64,000 nucleotides of DNA from NCBI GenBank assembly GCA_009746045.1, contig RPFO01000692.1, positions 991,082 through 1,055,081 on the forward strand, given 5' to 3'. Below the pieces are notes generated by a model, which had not been told where the DNA came from, ran no database searches, and saw only the letters and a program-made list of their open reading frames with translations. Shown piece after piece: positions 1 through 36,933 of the stretch. Origin of the DNA: Mesostigma viride. Its lineage: Eukaryota > Streptophyta > Mesostigmatophyceae > Mesostigmatales > Mesostigmataceae. The position numbers and the translations under genes were made by a program. Each line of letters begins with the position of its first letter. Position 1 is the stretch's first letter.

Positions 1-220
1 CCCAACCTCGTTCCATGCGTGGTCCCTGGATACCCATCCTGGGTACCTGGGTACCCCGAGGCGATGGGTGCGGCTGGTCCTTGTGTACCTAGTACACACC
101 ACATGGTCAGGCGGCATGTGCCCCTGTGTGCAAGAACGCGACACGCAGGCAAGCCGGGCATGCAAGCCAGGCATGCAGGCAAGTACGCGGCATACAGGCA
201 AGCCAGGCATGCAGTTCGGG

Positions 221-380
221 CCGGGCCGGGGAGGGGAGGGGAGGGGAGGGGAGGGGAGGGGAGGGGAGGGGAGGGGAGGGGAGGGGAGGGGAGGGAGGGG
301 AGGGGAGGGGAGGGGAGGGGAGGGAGGGGAGGGGAGGGGAGGGGAGGGGAGGGGAGGGAGGGGAGGGGAGGGGAGGGGAG
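221..380 (+). repeat. GGGGA minisatellite in an intron
   Basis: About 160 bp of GGGGA units with occasional GGGA units, purine-only on the plus strand. It starts just downstream of the donor of the exon ending at 397, inside the next intron of the histidine kinase. The left-hand 220 bp contain degenerate CAGGCAAGCCAGGCATG motifs and no recognisable exon. Confidence 0.95.
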
Positions 381-396
381 GTTAATCGCACGATAC

Positions 397-25702
<25,306 letters not shown>

Positions 25703-27227
25703 CTGTCGGTAAAATGTACAACAGAACAGGATATCCACATGAAAAGAACACATGAAATCCATATGGGATAAATACAGAATTAATAGCATGTTTTCGGCTC
25801 GTATTAGGACACGACGCATGCACATTATATAATCGATGGAACACAAATCGCGCAGCATCCATATATTAAGATCTTGAAAATATTTGTGAGATCGAACCGT
25901 GCTTACAGGTGCGCAGGTCCAAACCGCATGCATAAGCGAGTGTTAATATTACTTCTGCTGAACTCTTACCATCATTGCCAACCTCGCAAGAAACACGGAG
26001 CTAGTTTCCTTGGTCCAGATCCGTCGCGCCCTCCTCATGTTAACCCCCAAACCAAACTTCGCGAGCTGGGGCGTGCTCGACGCAACAGCTGGAATTGGCT
26101 CCATTTAAGACACACTACTAATGAAGCAACCAGCGCAGGCCAGAAATCTGGAGAATCCGAACCACGGTAGCTCGAGCCTGCCGTTATCTTGTCCGCGTTT
26201 GTCGAGTCACTCAAGATGATGGAAAAATGAAGGGAGGAATCATGAATGTGTAGCCTTGTAGGTTAAAATTTTTGGCTGGCTAACGTTCAGGGCGAGGCAT
26301 AGACGGCTTAACTAAAAAGCAAACTTGCGTGATCAATGCGTTTGTTCTTAGCGGCCAGCAGTGCCCAGTCGTAAGCATCGCTGCTGCGATCACTCCCGCC
26401 ATTGGTATGAGGAATCACCCTCCATGGAAGTAAGAACCCTCCATTTAACACGAGGAATCACCCTCAATGGAGCCACCATCAATTGGTTTTGTCAGTCATT
26501 ACGTTACTACGTACGCCCATTCCCAACAAGGACCCTAAACTGAGTAATGCTGCATCCATCACATTTACTAAATCACCTTTCCTTCAGCTCATTCCTGCGA
26601 CCATCGCTAAGCGCACGTAGTGGCACGACCGTGGGCGAGTGATGTCAGAATGATTCATGAAGGGATCTGAGTCCGATTTTACTGTATTGGATTGTCTACC
26701 CTCGGTCCCTCGCGTAGTGCAGATTCGAGATTGTAATGGTCCAGGGATGGTCCAAGACTTTTGGCGCGGCCCAGTGTCAGCAGTGTTCAGTTCACTTCAG
26801 TTTTTCCCACGCCGGCCAGGCATGACCGGTGTCATAGTGTGCAGCAGGACACAAGGGCTATAGGTACACATATCAAACCACATTAAAAACGCTGACGGAG
26901 CTGGACTGCCACAGTGCCACGCCCGTCGCCCTGACGGCTAACGCCCGTTTTACTACCAATAATGACATAATACATGACCTAATAACTCGAACCCATTAAA
27001 TATTCTTTGACCGTTTTTTTCTGATGAAACATCATCCGTTGTTGAGCGCGCCTGCCGCCTAGTATACAGTAAGGGTTAGACGTGTATTATTTCTTTTTTA
27101 ATGTGATTCTTGGCTTTTTCACAAATCCCGCAGCGGTTTCTTCAAAGTTTCAACTAAGATTACCTTAGAATTTGCGTTGTCTGTGGTTCCGCTTACAGAA
27201 TTTGCGTTGTTGTGGCGACAGTGGCGT
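25703..27227. other. Upstream region of the histidine kinase, no gene recognised
   Basis: AT-richer unique sequence. It probably contains the missing 5' exon and promoter of the histidine kinase, but no start could be fixed. Short direct repeats are present: GAGGAATCACCCTC (about 26409 and 26450) and AGAATTTGCGTTGT (about 27170 and 27197). No convincing plus-strand frame was seen. Confidence 0.6.
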
Positions 27228-27243
27228 GGGATCAACTGGTAAT
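27228..27243 (+). repeat. LINE target-site duplication, left copy
   Basis: GGGATCAACTGGTAAT, directly next to the T run that is the complement of the LINE poly(A) tail. It is identical over 16 bp to 37588-37603. Confidence 0.92.
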
Positions 27244-27361
27244 TTTTTTTCCGGGTAAATGGGTATTTTTATTAACCAATAGGAATATCATTAGGTGAAG
27301 AGGTACCGCCACGTATCGACCAGCTGGTTACCCTCTGAGGGTAGTGTGATAGGTGAAAGGT

Positions 27362-29284
27362 TTATAAAGGAGCATTGTGTGACCAGGGGAGCCAAGTGAC
27401 GCGCGTAAGGTCACCGTGAGGAATGCAGGTAAACACCCTGTTGCGTCCCAGGAGAGCATGGAAGAGCTCCAAGGGGCTGGGCTTGTCATTGTTGGGCCCG
27501 GGGTCCCACACCTTGTATTGTTCTTGCGCCAAGAGCCAAGCGCGACGCATTGCTGAGTTCCAGAGAAAGATAAACCGCCTCACCACGGCGGCTTTGGTGT
27601 ATTCGTGCCGCACTTTGAAAACCGTCTCGTTCCGGATAGTCCAGATCGCGTATAGCATATTAGTTCGGAGCCATACCCAGGCTAGTTGACTGTTGGATAG
27701 CTCCTCCCCGGGGGTCCCCGCCATACCGAATATGATACAACGCACGGATAGCGTTAGTGTGGAATGTGGTAGCGCGGTCCATGCGGACCATACGTTAAAC
27801 AACCAGTGCCACACCCCGCTCACTTGGCAGTAGAGAAAGCGGTGCTCAATTGTTTCCGAAGGGAAGGTGCACAGGCATGTCGCATCGTGGTGAAACCGGC
27901 TGCTGAGGGTCGCGTTTACCCCAATGGCTCTGTGCAGTAAAAGATGTTGAATGTCGGTCGCTCTGCGGTCCACCAAAGGGCCGTGATCGACCGCCACGGT
28001 GATAAGTTTAATCCAACTGTACCCAGGCCATTGAAAGCCCCATCGTGGGCGGCCAGGGTGGAGCTTATGGTTCTCGTGCAATAAAATGTCATAACCCCAT
28101 TCTGCCGTGTACTCGTAAAGACATTTGCTAATCCTAGACATCCCCTTGGTCAAGGTCCAGCCAAACTCCAGGGGGTCCAATGGTAAAGTATCCAATCTCG
28201 TATTGCCTACGTGTAACCAAGTGATGGCCTCCGCCGGGGTCGTGGGGTCCGGCTGGAACATGCAGGACCTTGATACTAACCACGGGACCATCCGGATACG
28301 GTGACATTGGTGGGCTGGAAGACAGACACATAATGTCGCCAACTGATTGAGGCAACCATTGTGGCCTGGAAGGGTGTCGGCCACTTGGACTTGAATTCCG
28401 GCCGGAGGCAACACTCCCCGGACCAGACCTTTGCATGTGGATGTGATCCCGTCCGGGTAAAAACTGATCCAATCACCCGGTTGGAGGGCCTTGCGTGGGG
28501 CCATCATCAGAGCATGCCATGTAGCTGGGATGGCCTGGATGAGGGTGTTCCAAGCGTGTAGCGATGGCATGTTTTGCACCCAAGCATTAACTTCAGTGTA
28601 TGCCCGTAACCGATATCTGTCCCCCTGCCACGCGTAGAGATCGAGCACTCTCAGAACAGGGGGTGATGCGCACAGGAAGCCAGCATAAGGGTTGTGCCCA
28701 TGTAACGTGCCCAAGGGCTTGCGCGCATTGTCCACGATCAAATCATTGAAATAAAGAATCTGTCGTGCAACCTCCTCACGAGTGGTGGGAAAAACGAGGC
28801 GCCCAGGTTTGAGCTTGTGATAACCTAACCATAGGCGCGACCAGTACCAGGGGAGCCCCTTGTATGATATCAGTGTGCAGCCAAGTACTCCAGCGTCAAG
28901 GTGCCATGATGTGCCATTAGCATGGGTGTAAATAGCGGAGAGAGACTCTTTTGCCAACAAGCAGCCAGGGTGCGTGTTCACTTCCATGTACACGCTGATC
29001 ACTTGTTTAGCATACATCGACCACAAGCGCCATTGTATGTTGTGTAGCCCTAGGCCACCGTGCAACCATGACATAAAGGACATATCCCGGCTGATCCAAC
29101 CATGTACCGTGTGAGATATCAAACCTTTTTGTTTCCAAACAAAATTGCTGCCGATGCGTTGGATAAGCTGTATGGTATGATCGTTGGGAGGGTGTGCCAG
29201 ACAGTAGTATAAAACCTTGGAGAACAAGAGTTGGTTGACGATCAGTGCTTTTCCTCGTAAGCTCATCCGCTGGACGCCACCCAC
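27362..29284 (-). pseudogene. LINE ORF2, C-terminal region with zf-RVT motif
   Basis: About 640 codons without a stop. It starts GGVQRMSLRGKALIVNQLLF, the usual post-RT region of plant-like L1 elements. Near residue 465 it carries CLCTFPSETIEHRFLYC, a zinc-binding zf-RVT type motif. It ends at 27362, about 110 bp before the tail. The length of the undamaged frame suggests a fairly young insertion. Confidence 0.85.
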
Positions 29285-29766
29285 CGCCCTGCCGTGAGGA
29301 GCACTCCTGCAAGTTTGCCCACGTGGTTGGTTTCGTCATATAAAAACGCACGATGTTCAGCCAAACGTCCCTCTGGCGTGCAGCCAATGGGGCAATTGTG
29401 CAAAAGATGGTGTTCACCTGGTTTGACCCATGTCATGGCCAGGTGAGAGGGGTTTATCCGAGATGGGTTGGGTTTGCCGATGTGCAGTCCCGTGGACTTT
29501 TGCACATTACAACGTTGTTGTGAGGCCACAGAGTACGTGTTGATATTTTCCAAGACAGCATTCACTTCCTGTAGAGAGATGCAAACATTGGTGGTGTCAT
29601 CCACATATGCTATCTGTACAATATTTACCTTTGGCACTGCCTGCAAGCGGGAAGCCCTGCAGACGAGGGTCGTGCTGGTGGAGCCAAAACAATCCTGCGT
29701 GTGCCAGTAGGAACAAGATGGGGGACATACAATCTCCTTGGGGGAGGGATCTTGAGCTGTGGCCAA
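29263..29766 (-). pseudogene. LINE ORF2, RT catalytic YVDD segment
   Basis: Contains VNIVQIAYVDDTTNVCISLQ, the motif C catalytic aspartate pair, then the thumb region (CNVQKSTGLHIGKPNP). The frame overlaps the previous segment and is lost near 29270, where the C-terminal segment takes over in another frame. Confidence 0.85.
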
Positions 29767-30012
29767 GTGCAGATTTATGACCGTTGATAAGGATGTACCA
29801 GGTTAGCGATTTGATCATTCCCATGATGACCGTTAGGATGCGTGGGCCAAACCCTAAGCCGATCAATATGTGTCGTAGGTATGCCCAGCACATGCGGTCA
29901 AACGCTTTTTCAAAGTCCCAGAAGAGGATAAAGCCAGCAATGTCGTCGCGCCATGCCTTCTCTACTATGTCCATTATGAGGGTGATGCTATCGTTGATAT
30001 GGAGGTTAGCAC
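29597..30012 (-). pseudogene. LINE ORF2, RT palm motifs A and B
   Basis: Resumes on the far side of the nested element with ANLHINDSITLIMDIVEKAW. Motif A is FILFWDFEKAFDRM and motif B LPQGDCMSPILFLL. A frameshift near 29640-29700 moves the continuation, with the catalytic YVDD, into another frame. Confidence 0.85.
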
Positions 30013-30328
30013 CACAACACCTTGAAATGGCCTTTTTTTTACATAAATTATGGCAAGTTTATTGTCAGATTGACCTAGGATTGGATCCCACCACTCCCCG
30101 GGATGTGTCTGGCTAGTGGTGGAGTAGTTAAGTCAAAATGTTAAGTTTACATGGTACTCCCTGCTTAAGTTAACTCCAGATCCAAGGCCAAAACTGGCCA
30201 CCTAAACCACTTGCACTTGCATAAAAACAATAGTTGACATCAGATTATGCTATAACTTTGCAGTGGTGATGAATAATAGTTGTTCTGACCTTGTACAAAG
30301 TTCTACGCCATTTGGAGCCCTAGTTGGT

Positions 30329-30362
30329 GACAAATGCTAGCAAACTTTTGCTAGCATTTGTC
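30329..30362. repeat. Perfect 16-bp inverted repeat, 2-bp loop
   Basis: GACAAATGCTAGCAAA, a CT loop, then the exact reverse complement. Related half-sites occur at about 30502 (GACATTTGCCAGCAATTG) and 30675 (GACCATTGCTAGCAG), roughly 170 bp apart, near the left end of the nested element. Confidence 0.85.
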
Positions 30363-31059
30363 ATTCATGGCCATTTTAAATCAATATTTAACCCAAATAA
30401 TGTCAGAATGCCACCAAAACTTATTGCCATCATGCCAGCACCTGACGAATGGTCTCAACAAGTCACGAGCAAAAATTCAGATCATGCAGAGCCCAAAATG
30501 GTGACATTTGCCAGCAATTGTCAGCATTTTTTGCTTTTTTACTCATAATTTTAACAACATTAACCACCAAAACACTCTCCAAGCTGGGGCACATCATTTA
30601 AATCTTTGCAGGCAACTCAAGAATGACTAGTACAAACAGTGTGCAAAAACTTGGTGCATGTGAATGCCTGAGTGGTGACCATTGCTAGCAGAATCCATCA
30701 TGTAAGGTAGGCATTGCCAGTATGCCACAAAGCTGTGATGTGCAGTGCATGTCCATATCAAGGAGACAACCAGCGCAGGCCAGAAATATGTATACCCCAT
30801 GACACCATGCCTCTAAACTACTTGGCACATTGCAAAATGGGAAGGAAAGGTGAACAATACATGCCACATCACTAACACAGCCATTTGAATGCTACCAACA
30901 CGCACCATGCATGATATACACTACGTGTAATACATGTCGAGAATATGCCGAGCGAGCATATCAAGGTGCAGTGACCCCAACGCTGGCACATGTCACCTGG
31001 CATCCACGTATGCTCACATGATATGGCATTGGCATATCCCATGTCTCCATCTCTTGCAC

Positions 31060-32170
31060 TTTGTGCGCACCAAGCCACCCATGCAGTCGCCCACCCATGC
31101 AGCCACCTGGCCACCCACCCACACAACTGCTCACACACTCGCGCGCCCGTGCACCCAGACAGCCACCTGTCCTCCCACCCAGTGACCCACCCACCAAGCC
31201 AGCCGCGCACGTGCTTACCCAACTTATATAACCATGCGTGCACCTAGGCACCCAACCCCTACCAACCCACTTGGACATCCACCCACCCACCAAGGCACCT
31301 GCGCAACCCACACACCAACTAGGTAATAAGGAGGCAATTTCCCCCATCCAATGAGCCAACCACCCAACCACCAACCACCCAACCACCTAAACACCCAGCC
31401 AGCTGGCCCCATATGCACCCGTCCGGCCACCCACAGTTGACCCACCCACGCACCTACCCACTCAACCACTCACTGCCCCCACACCCTTATACCCAGTGAC
31501 CCACCCACTGACCCACCCACACATGCATTTTCTCAGCCAGCACCCCGACACCTACCTCACCCCAAACCTGCACAGCCCTTCACCCGCGATAGGTGAGTCG
31601 GTCCCAACCATAAACCCATCCACGCATCCATATCTGTGCGCCCACCCGTCCATCTACCCGTCCCTTCGCCCACCCACCCACATCTAGTCATCTACACATC
31701 CACCAGCCACCAACCACCAATGGCCCACCCACCCACCAACCCACACACACACACATCCCTAACCAACCAACCACCAACCCACCACCCTCAAAACCGTGCA
31801 GTTGTTTCACTCATGCATCCAACAACCCACCCACTTCAAAGTCCCCAAAGCCTATCATCACCCAGCCACCTGGCCATCTGCCAATAACCGACCGCCTTTG
31901 CACTCATCCACCATGACCAGCCAGCCAGCCACCCACCCTCTCCAACTGCCTGTGCTCCCACCTACGCAGCCAGCCATTTACCAAGGCATCCACCTATAAG
32001 CCAGCCACCTGCCATTGAACCCACCCACGCCTAGGCATCCCTTGAAGCATCTATAGCCCAAGCCTCCCACCCAAGGCTCTCTGGGCAATCAAACAACCAA
32101 ACAACCAATCACCCAGCTACACAACCACCTAACCACCTAACCACTCAACAACACAATCACCGAACCAACT
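31060..32170 (+). repeat. CCCA/CCAA-rich low-complexity tract
   Basis: About 1.1 kb dominated by short CCCACC, ACCAACC and CAGCCAGCC motifs on the plus strand, without a fixed period. The Trp/Gly-rich minus-strand frames across it are compositional artefacts. Confidence 0.8.
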
Positions 32171-33493
32171 AACTACCCAACACCCACACCAGCCAGGCAT
32201 GTGCCCGCCTCGCATGCCCTCACCATTGCAACACCCCATACACGCCCCGCTCACCTAGCCAGCCACACACCCAGCCAGTCTCCTGCTCAACTCACGCATG
32301 AAGGCAACATCAGCCATGCATGGCCTCACCTTGCACCACTTGCATTGCCTGGGTAATTTGCATGAGACAGCTTCCATCTCATTGTCAGCAACTGAAAAGG
32401 CTCTTTCTTCACAGTAATGAATAAGCAACAACGTTGGAAACGCTCTCCCACTCCTCTTTAAAACAGTCTTTAAATCAGAAAGACAAGGGCAAATATCTGG
32501 ACAAGGTGGCAATAACCACTGCACCATGCTCTTGAGAAAGTATTAACAATCCAGCTTTCTACCCTTTCAGAAGCTGCCTTGCGTTAGCAACGATTCTGGG
32601 CCCTCTGGCTCGCTCACCTCGCTTAATCTGCGCTTCTTTATGGCAGCCGGGATATGCGAAGCTTGAGCCGAGCGTGTCGTGGCGAGGTCGTCTGCCCGAC
32701 TCATCACATCTCGCAACCGCACTGCCGACTAATAAAAACGATGCCCCCCTTTGCCTTTTGTATCTGGCGTCAAAAGAACAATGAACTCGCTTGGAAAACA
32801 CTGTCGCAAACAGCTTCCTACAGGCATTATAAGCAATTTTCGCAGCTTTTACCGCACTTACTGCACATCCGGAAGACCATTAGCGGCCTTAGCGCGGAAC
32901 CTTGGGCACGCCATATCCTCTGGTGGCTTACTGCCGCAGGCTGGCAGTATAGGAAGGTCGGGCATAGCCTAAAGAGCTGATTATCTGACGACAAAGATAT
33001 GCATTGCATGAAGCAAGAAACAGACGGATTTCGCACCCCCATATTTATTCACGTCAATGCCGGACAATTAAAAGCGAAACTCAAAAAACGAAAACACTAA
33101 CGTTTTCGGGAATATTATAACGAACAAGCCGAGCTCTCGTGCCGGGATTTTCGTTTCCTCCCGTATCCAGGACCTTGAGACACGTACCACCGAGAAATCC
33201 GGTTTTCGCAAAAAACTGGTCCCCTGTGAAAAAAACTTTTTGTCCCGTTCAATGCCCGCGTCGCAATCACAGCGTATATAAGTCCAAAATTATTCCATGG
33301 ATTAACCGTGATGTAAGCTTCGTTTTGACACCTCGAGCGGCTGCAATGACGCAAGTTTCAGAACGCTAGCTCATGCTCGGCCGCCATGGGTGTTTTCGTC
33401 GTTTTCGTCAGTCGTGGCGCGGGAAAAATCTAGATCTCGGACGAATTCCGGACAATAATTTATGTAAAAATTTGGCGGGTTCGCGGTGTTGTG

Positions 33494-35269
33494 ACGGAAG
33501 CCTACTTGCTCCGAGCCTATAAGGCAGTCGAGAACAGAGTAGAGCCTTTGCTGAATTATCTTGCTAATGATTTTGTACGCAACCGTAAGGAGGCGTATTG
33601 GCCGGTAATTTTTCCACTGTGTTTTGTCACCCTTTTTGAACAATAAAATGAGGGCTGTTTCGGCCCATTGACCCGTAATTTGTCCATGTTGCCAGATTTC
33701 TAGTATGCATTGATAGAAATCTACGTGTAAAAGGGACCAAAAAGTTTTCCAAAACTCGATGGGAAGCCCATCCACCCCTGGGGCACTACCGGTCCGGATG
33801 TTTTGCATGGCATTAGTAGCCTCCTCCATGGAGGGGGTTTGGTCTAGTTGGTGTTGTTGCGCAAGTGTGAGGCGGCGTGGGATAGCTTGTAAAATTGTTG
33901 CTATGGCCGCGTCGGCTTCGGGGTTGGGTTCATTTTGGAACAGCGAGGTGTAGAAACGATGTCCACTTTCTAGGATGGGGGTTGTGGCCGTGTGTGTGCC
34001 TTGTTCATCCTGGATTTCTGAAATGATTGAGTTGGATTTTAGTGGTGGAATAAGTGCGAAAAAATCTTTCGTCATGCGTTCGCCTACCTGATGCCACCAC
34101 AGATTTTCAGAGTCTAAAGCTAGGGCGTGTCTTTCAAAACGGAGTTTGTCGAGTTCAGTTTGTGAACTTTGAAGTCGAGCTTGTTCGTAGTGGTTTAGGT
34201 GGGGTTTCAGCTGTAGCTTGTTGACTATGCGTTGGTGAATTCGGTATGCGCGGCCTTTCTCCCGACGTACGTTTAGGGAGTAGGTATGTGAATATTCTAG
34301 CATTTTGGCTAGGCCTTCCTGCATCCACGTGCAGCAGTCAGTGTAGCTATCCTTGTGAGTTCGCCAATTGCTCCAACGTTGCATGATCTCAAAATAAAAC
34401 TGATCGTCTTGTAGAAGGATTTTATTGATGCGAGGGATGCCTGGGCCCCGTGGGGCCTGGGTGTGGTGGGCTAGCGTGACAATGCATGGGTAATGGTCTG
34501 AGAAGGCTGTGGAGCGTTCTACGCTGGCGTGGCAGACTAAATCGGCCCATTTGGGCGTGATATATATTTTATCCAAGCGACGGGTTGTGCGAACGCCCAG
34601 ACGAGTGGCCAGCCAAGTGTGCTCCTGATCCCGTGACCGAATGACATCCTGCAAATTCAGGTCTAGAATGTGTTGGTAAAAGGAGGCTGTACGGTGGGCA
34701 GGGTGTTCGTTTAGATCAATGTTAAAATCCCCCATAAGTACTATTTCTTGGCCGTTGGAGATGAGATCAGAAACCATTGCAAATATATGCTGGTAGAAAA
34801 GGTTTTGTTCAGCCGGCATATCTAGGGTCGGCGCATAGATGGTAATGAGGTAGCCCTGGCTTCCCGCCCATGTGATAGATTGTCGTGTCCATCTGCCCTG
34901 CCATCTAGCCGGGGCTGTGTCTACTTGTAATGTCCATGGCAAGTATGTCATGGTTGGGTTAGGTGGTTTGCGGTATTGTATGAGTGCAGTTCCCCCTTGG
35001 GTACCCCGAGCCCATCCCCATTGGCATAGTGTTCTAGGTGCAAGTGCTCGGACCGCCCGGAGGGCGGTACGTTCTGCATCTATCTGAATTTTGTGTTCTT
35101 GCAGTCCAAGCCAGATCTCGTGAGAGGGACCAACATATTGATGTAGGAGGCTATCCAATTCTACTGTAAGTTCCCGGATGCGAGTCATGGTGCGGCCCTG
35201 TCCCACTGTGCGGACTCCGTATGTGTTAAGCCCCCTGACATTCCACGAGACTAGCGTTAGTTGGCTCAT
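33494..35269 (-). pseudogene. LINE ORF2, N-terminal part: endonuclease and first RT blocks
   Basis: Starts MSQLTLVSWNVRGLNTYG. The APE-type endonuclease motifs are present: SWNVRGL, LQEHKI, VLMGDFNIDL and the closing SDHYPCIVTL. The reverse transcriptase begins near 33.9 kb with GSAPGVDGLPIEFWK, LFKKGDKTQWKNYRPI and SEQVGFR, and is then cut by the nested element. The 41 codons that follow to the stop at 33371 are read from that element. The endonuclease nicks target DNA and the RT copies LINE RNA at the nick. Confidence 0.88.
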
Positions 35270-35307
35270 AGGATTATGTCGTGGGAAGGCAGAGGTCTTA
35301 CCTGGTT

Positions 35308-36933
35308 TCAGGGGTCGCGGTCGCGGCGCTTGCCGGTAGCCGGTGTCGCCGACGCTTCCATGTCGGAGAGGCCCAGATCGGACGGGAGGTTGTGGTGCGG
35401 GGTGGTGGTGGCCAGCGCATCGGAGTTGTCCTGTGTCGGTTCTGCGTCGGCCTCTGCCGGGGAGGCATCGGCGGCCGCGGGAGGAGGGGTGCGCCGGGGG
35501 ACCTCGATGAATTTGCCTGGGTGGATGCCTGATACCTCAAAAGCTTGCTCCCTCGCCACCTTATTCCAACGGCAGCCAGTGGTGGGCAGCTGTGTCGGCG
35601 GGTCGCCCTGCCCGTGTGTCGTCGTGCAGGGGATAATGACACTGATGTTGTGCCGCTCCTTGTCTGAGGTGCGTGGTGCCGTGCGCATGAACAGGGCATC
35701 CTGCGGGCTGTCAACCGTCACGACGCCGTGCATGCCCATTGCTTGCAGTTGGGCGTGGGCTGCCGCGAAAAAGTCCAATGGCTGGGCTGGGCCGTTCCTC
35801 GGTCGCGCTCCCATGGGAACCCACTTGACCATGAAGGGTTCCTGAGCTTGATTGAGCGGGCACAGCATGACCGTGTCGTCCCCAGGGTAGGCGATGAGAA
35901 GGATCAGCTCGAGGCCGATGTTGGCCTTGGCAGGGATCCCCAGTGCCGTACGTGCCGCGTACGGGAGGAGGGCGGCGTCGAGCCACTGGGTGATAAGCTG
36001 GGATAGGCCCGTGCCGTCAGGCGTGCGGTCAGCCCCCGGTGGCTGCCCGCCGTTGTCGTCAGCGGCGAGATGGGCCCAGCTCTTGCCCTTGCCCTTGCGG
36101 GCGTGGCTAGAGCGCTCCTTGCTGGCCTTGGCCTTAACAATCTTGGCTGGGCACTCGTACGTGTCATGCTCGCGGGATTCTAGGCAGGTCTGGCAGATGA
36201 TGTCCTCGTAGTTGATTCGAGTAGTGATGCGGTTGCTGCCAGCAATACCGTGTCTGCCGGGCATGTCCACTGTGAGGATGTCCGGGATGCACCTGGGGTT
36301 GTTACCGGAGTAGCCCCCGGGAACTCCCATGATAAGGTCGGTGCCCTTGTTGTTCACCCCTAGCTCCGGGTTGAAGTGCGGGGTGAAGCCCATGGTGGCG
36401 GTTTGAACACGGCGGATGAGCGTTTTGCTGTCTGTCGTCAATAGACTAGGTGTGTTACTGTCCTCGACGACGACCAGGTTGCTGACAGTGCCATACTGTT
36501 CGATGAAATTGCGGAGGAGAGGGCCGTCCCGGAAGCCAGCTGCGACGTTGTAGAGTGTCAATGTGTAGGCTGCTGGCAGGTCCGAAGGCTGAAAGCGTCG
36601 AACCACCAGAGCTTTCTCCCCCACGCTGATATGAGGAGATGCGTCTTTTACCCCTGAGGGCGTCAGGTCGGCTAGCATTTTCTTAACCATTTCGGCTGTG
36701 CGAAATTTGACGTGAATATTCGGCTGGTTTTTCACTCCCCCGCAGATGGTGCCACCGAATCCGCACACCTTTTCTTCCACATTTTTCTTCTCGTCGATGG
36801 ACAGGGCTTCGCCGTGTATTTCAACAACGGCAATCCGTTCTTGGAGTTGATTAGCTCGCGCTGTCATGGCTGGGCTCCATATGATTTTTCCGCTGACCTT
36901 GTCTGCTGTGGTAGCGGGTGTGTATGTAGCCAT
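35308..36933 (-). CDS. LINE ORF1 protein with RRM-like region and zinc knuckle
   Basis: 541 codons starting MATYTPATTADK, intact. A region near residues 105-155 (KALVVRRFQPSDLPAAYTLT, then LLRNFIEQYGTVSNLVVVED) looks like an RNA-recognition motif. A zinc knuckle follows near residue 250, CQTCLESREHDTYEC (C-X2-C-X5-H-X4-C), then a basic stretch (KAKASKERSSHARKGKGK). The C-terminal third contains a second folded region and an acidic/proline tail. The role by family is RNA binding and ribonucleoprotein assembly. The ORF2 start lies 39 bp downstream. Confidence 0.85.
   Translation of the reverse strand: MATYTPATTADKVSGKIIWSPAMTARANQLQERIAVVEIHGEALSIDEKKNVEEKVCGFGGTICGGVKNQPNIHVKFRTAEMVKKMLADLTPSGVKDASPHISVGEKALVVRRFQPSDLPAAYTLTLYNVAAGFRDGPLLRNFIEQYGTVSNLVVVEDSNTPSLLTTDSKTLIRRVQTATMGFTPHFNPELGVNNKGTDLIMGVPGGYSGNNPRCIPDILTVDMPGRHGIAGSNRITTRINYEDIICQTCLESREHDTYECPAKIVKAKASKERSSHARKGKGKSWAHLAADDNGGQPPGADRTPDGTGLSQLITQWLDAALLPYAARTALGIPAKANIGLELILLIAYPGDDTVMLCPLNQAQEPFMVKWVPMGARPRNGPAQPLDFFAAAHAQLQAMGMHGVVTVDSPQDALFMRTAPRTSDKERHNISVIIPCTTTHGQGDPPTQLPTTGCRWNKVAREQAFEVSGIHPGKFIEVPRRTPPPAAADASPAEADAEPTQDNSDALATTTPHHNLPSDLGLSDMEASATPATGKRRDRDP

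Larger units (their letters stand above)
30013..33493 (+). mobile_element. Nested 3.48-kb element with terminal inverted repeats
   Basis: The left end, CACAACACC then ACATAAATTAT at 30041, matches the reverse complement of the right end over about 41 bp with roughly 32 identities, including TTTTTACATAAATTAT. It sits between two adjacent blocks of the LINE reverse transcriptase. The flanking bases are GT on each side, compatible with a 2-bp target duplication. No transposase was found, so it is probably non-autonomous. Inside are a perfect hairpin (30329-30362), AT-rich sequence, about 1.1 kb of CCCA/CCAA-rich low-complexity DNA, and an unremarkable right third. The superfamily is not assigned. 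Confidence 0.8.

Noticed and set aside
30961-31999. Trp/Gly-rich and Pro/His-rich frames
   Set aside because: They only reflect the CCCA/CCAA-rich composition; no domain and no consistent frame.
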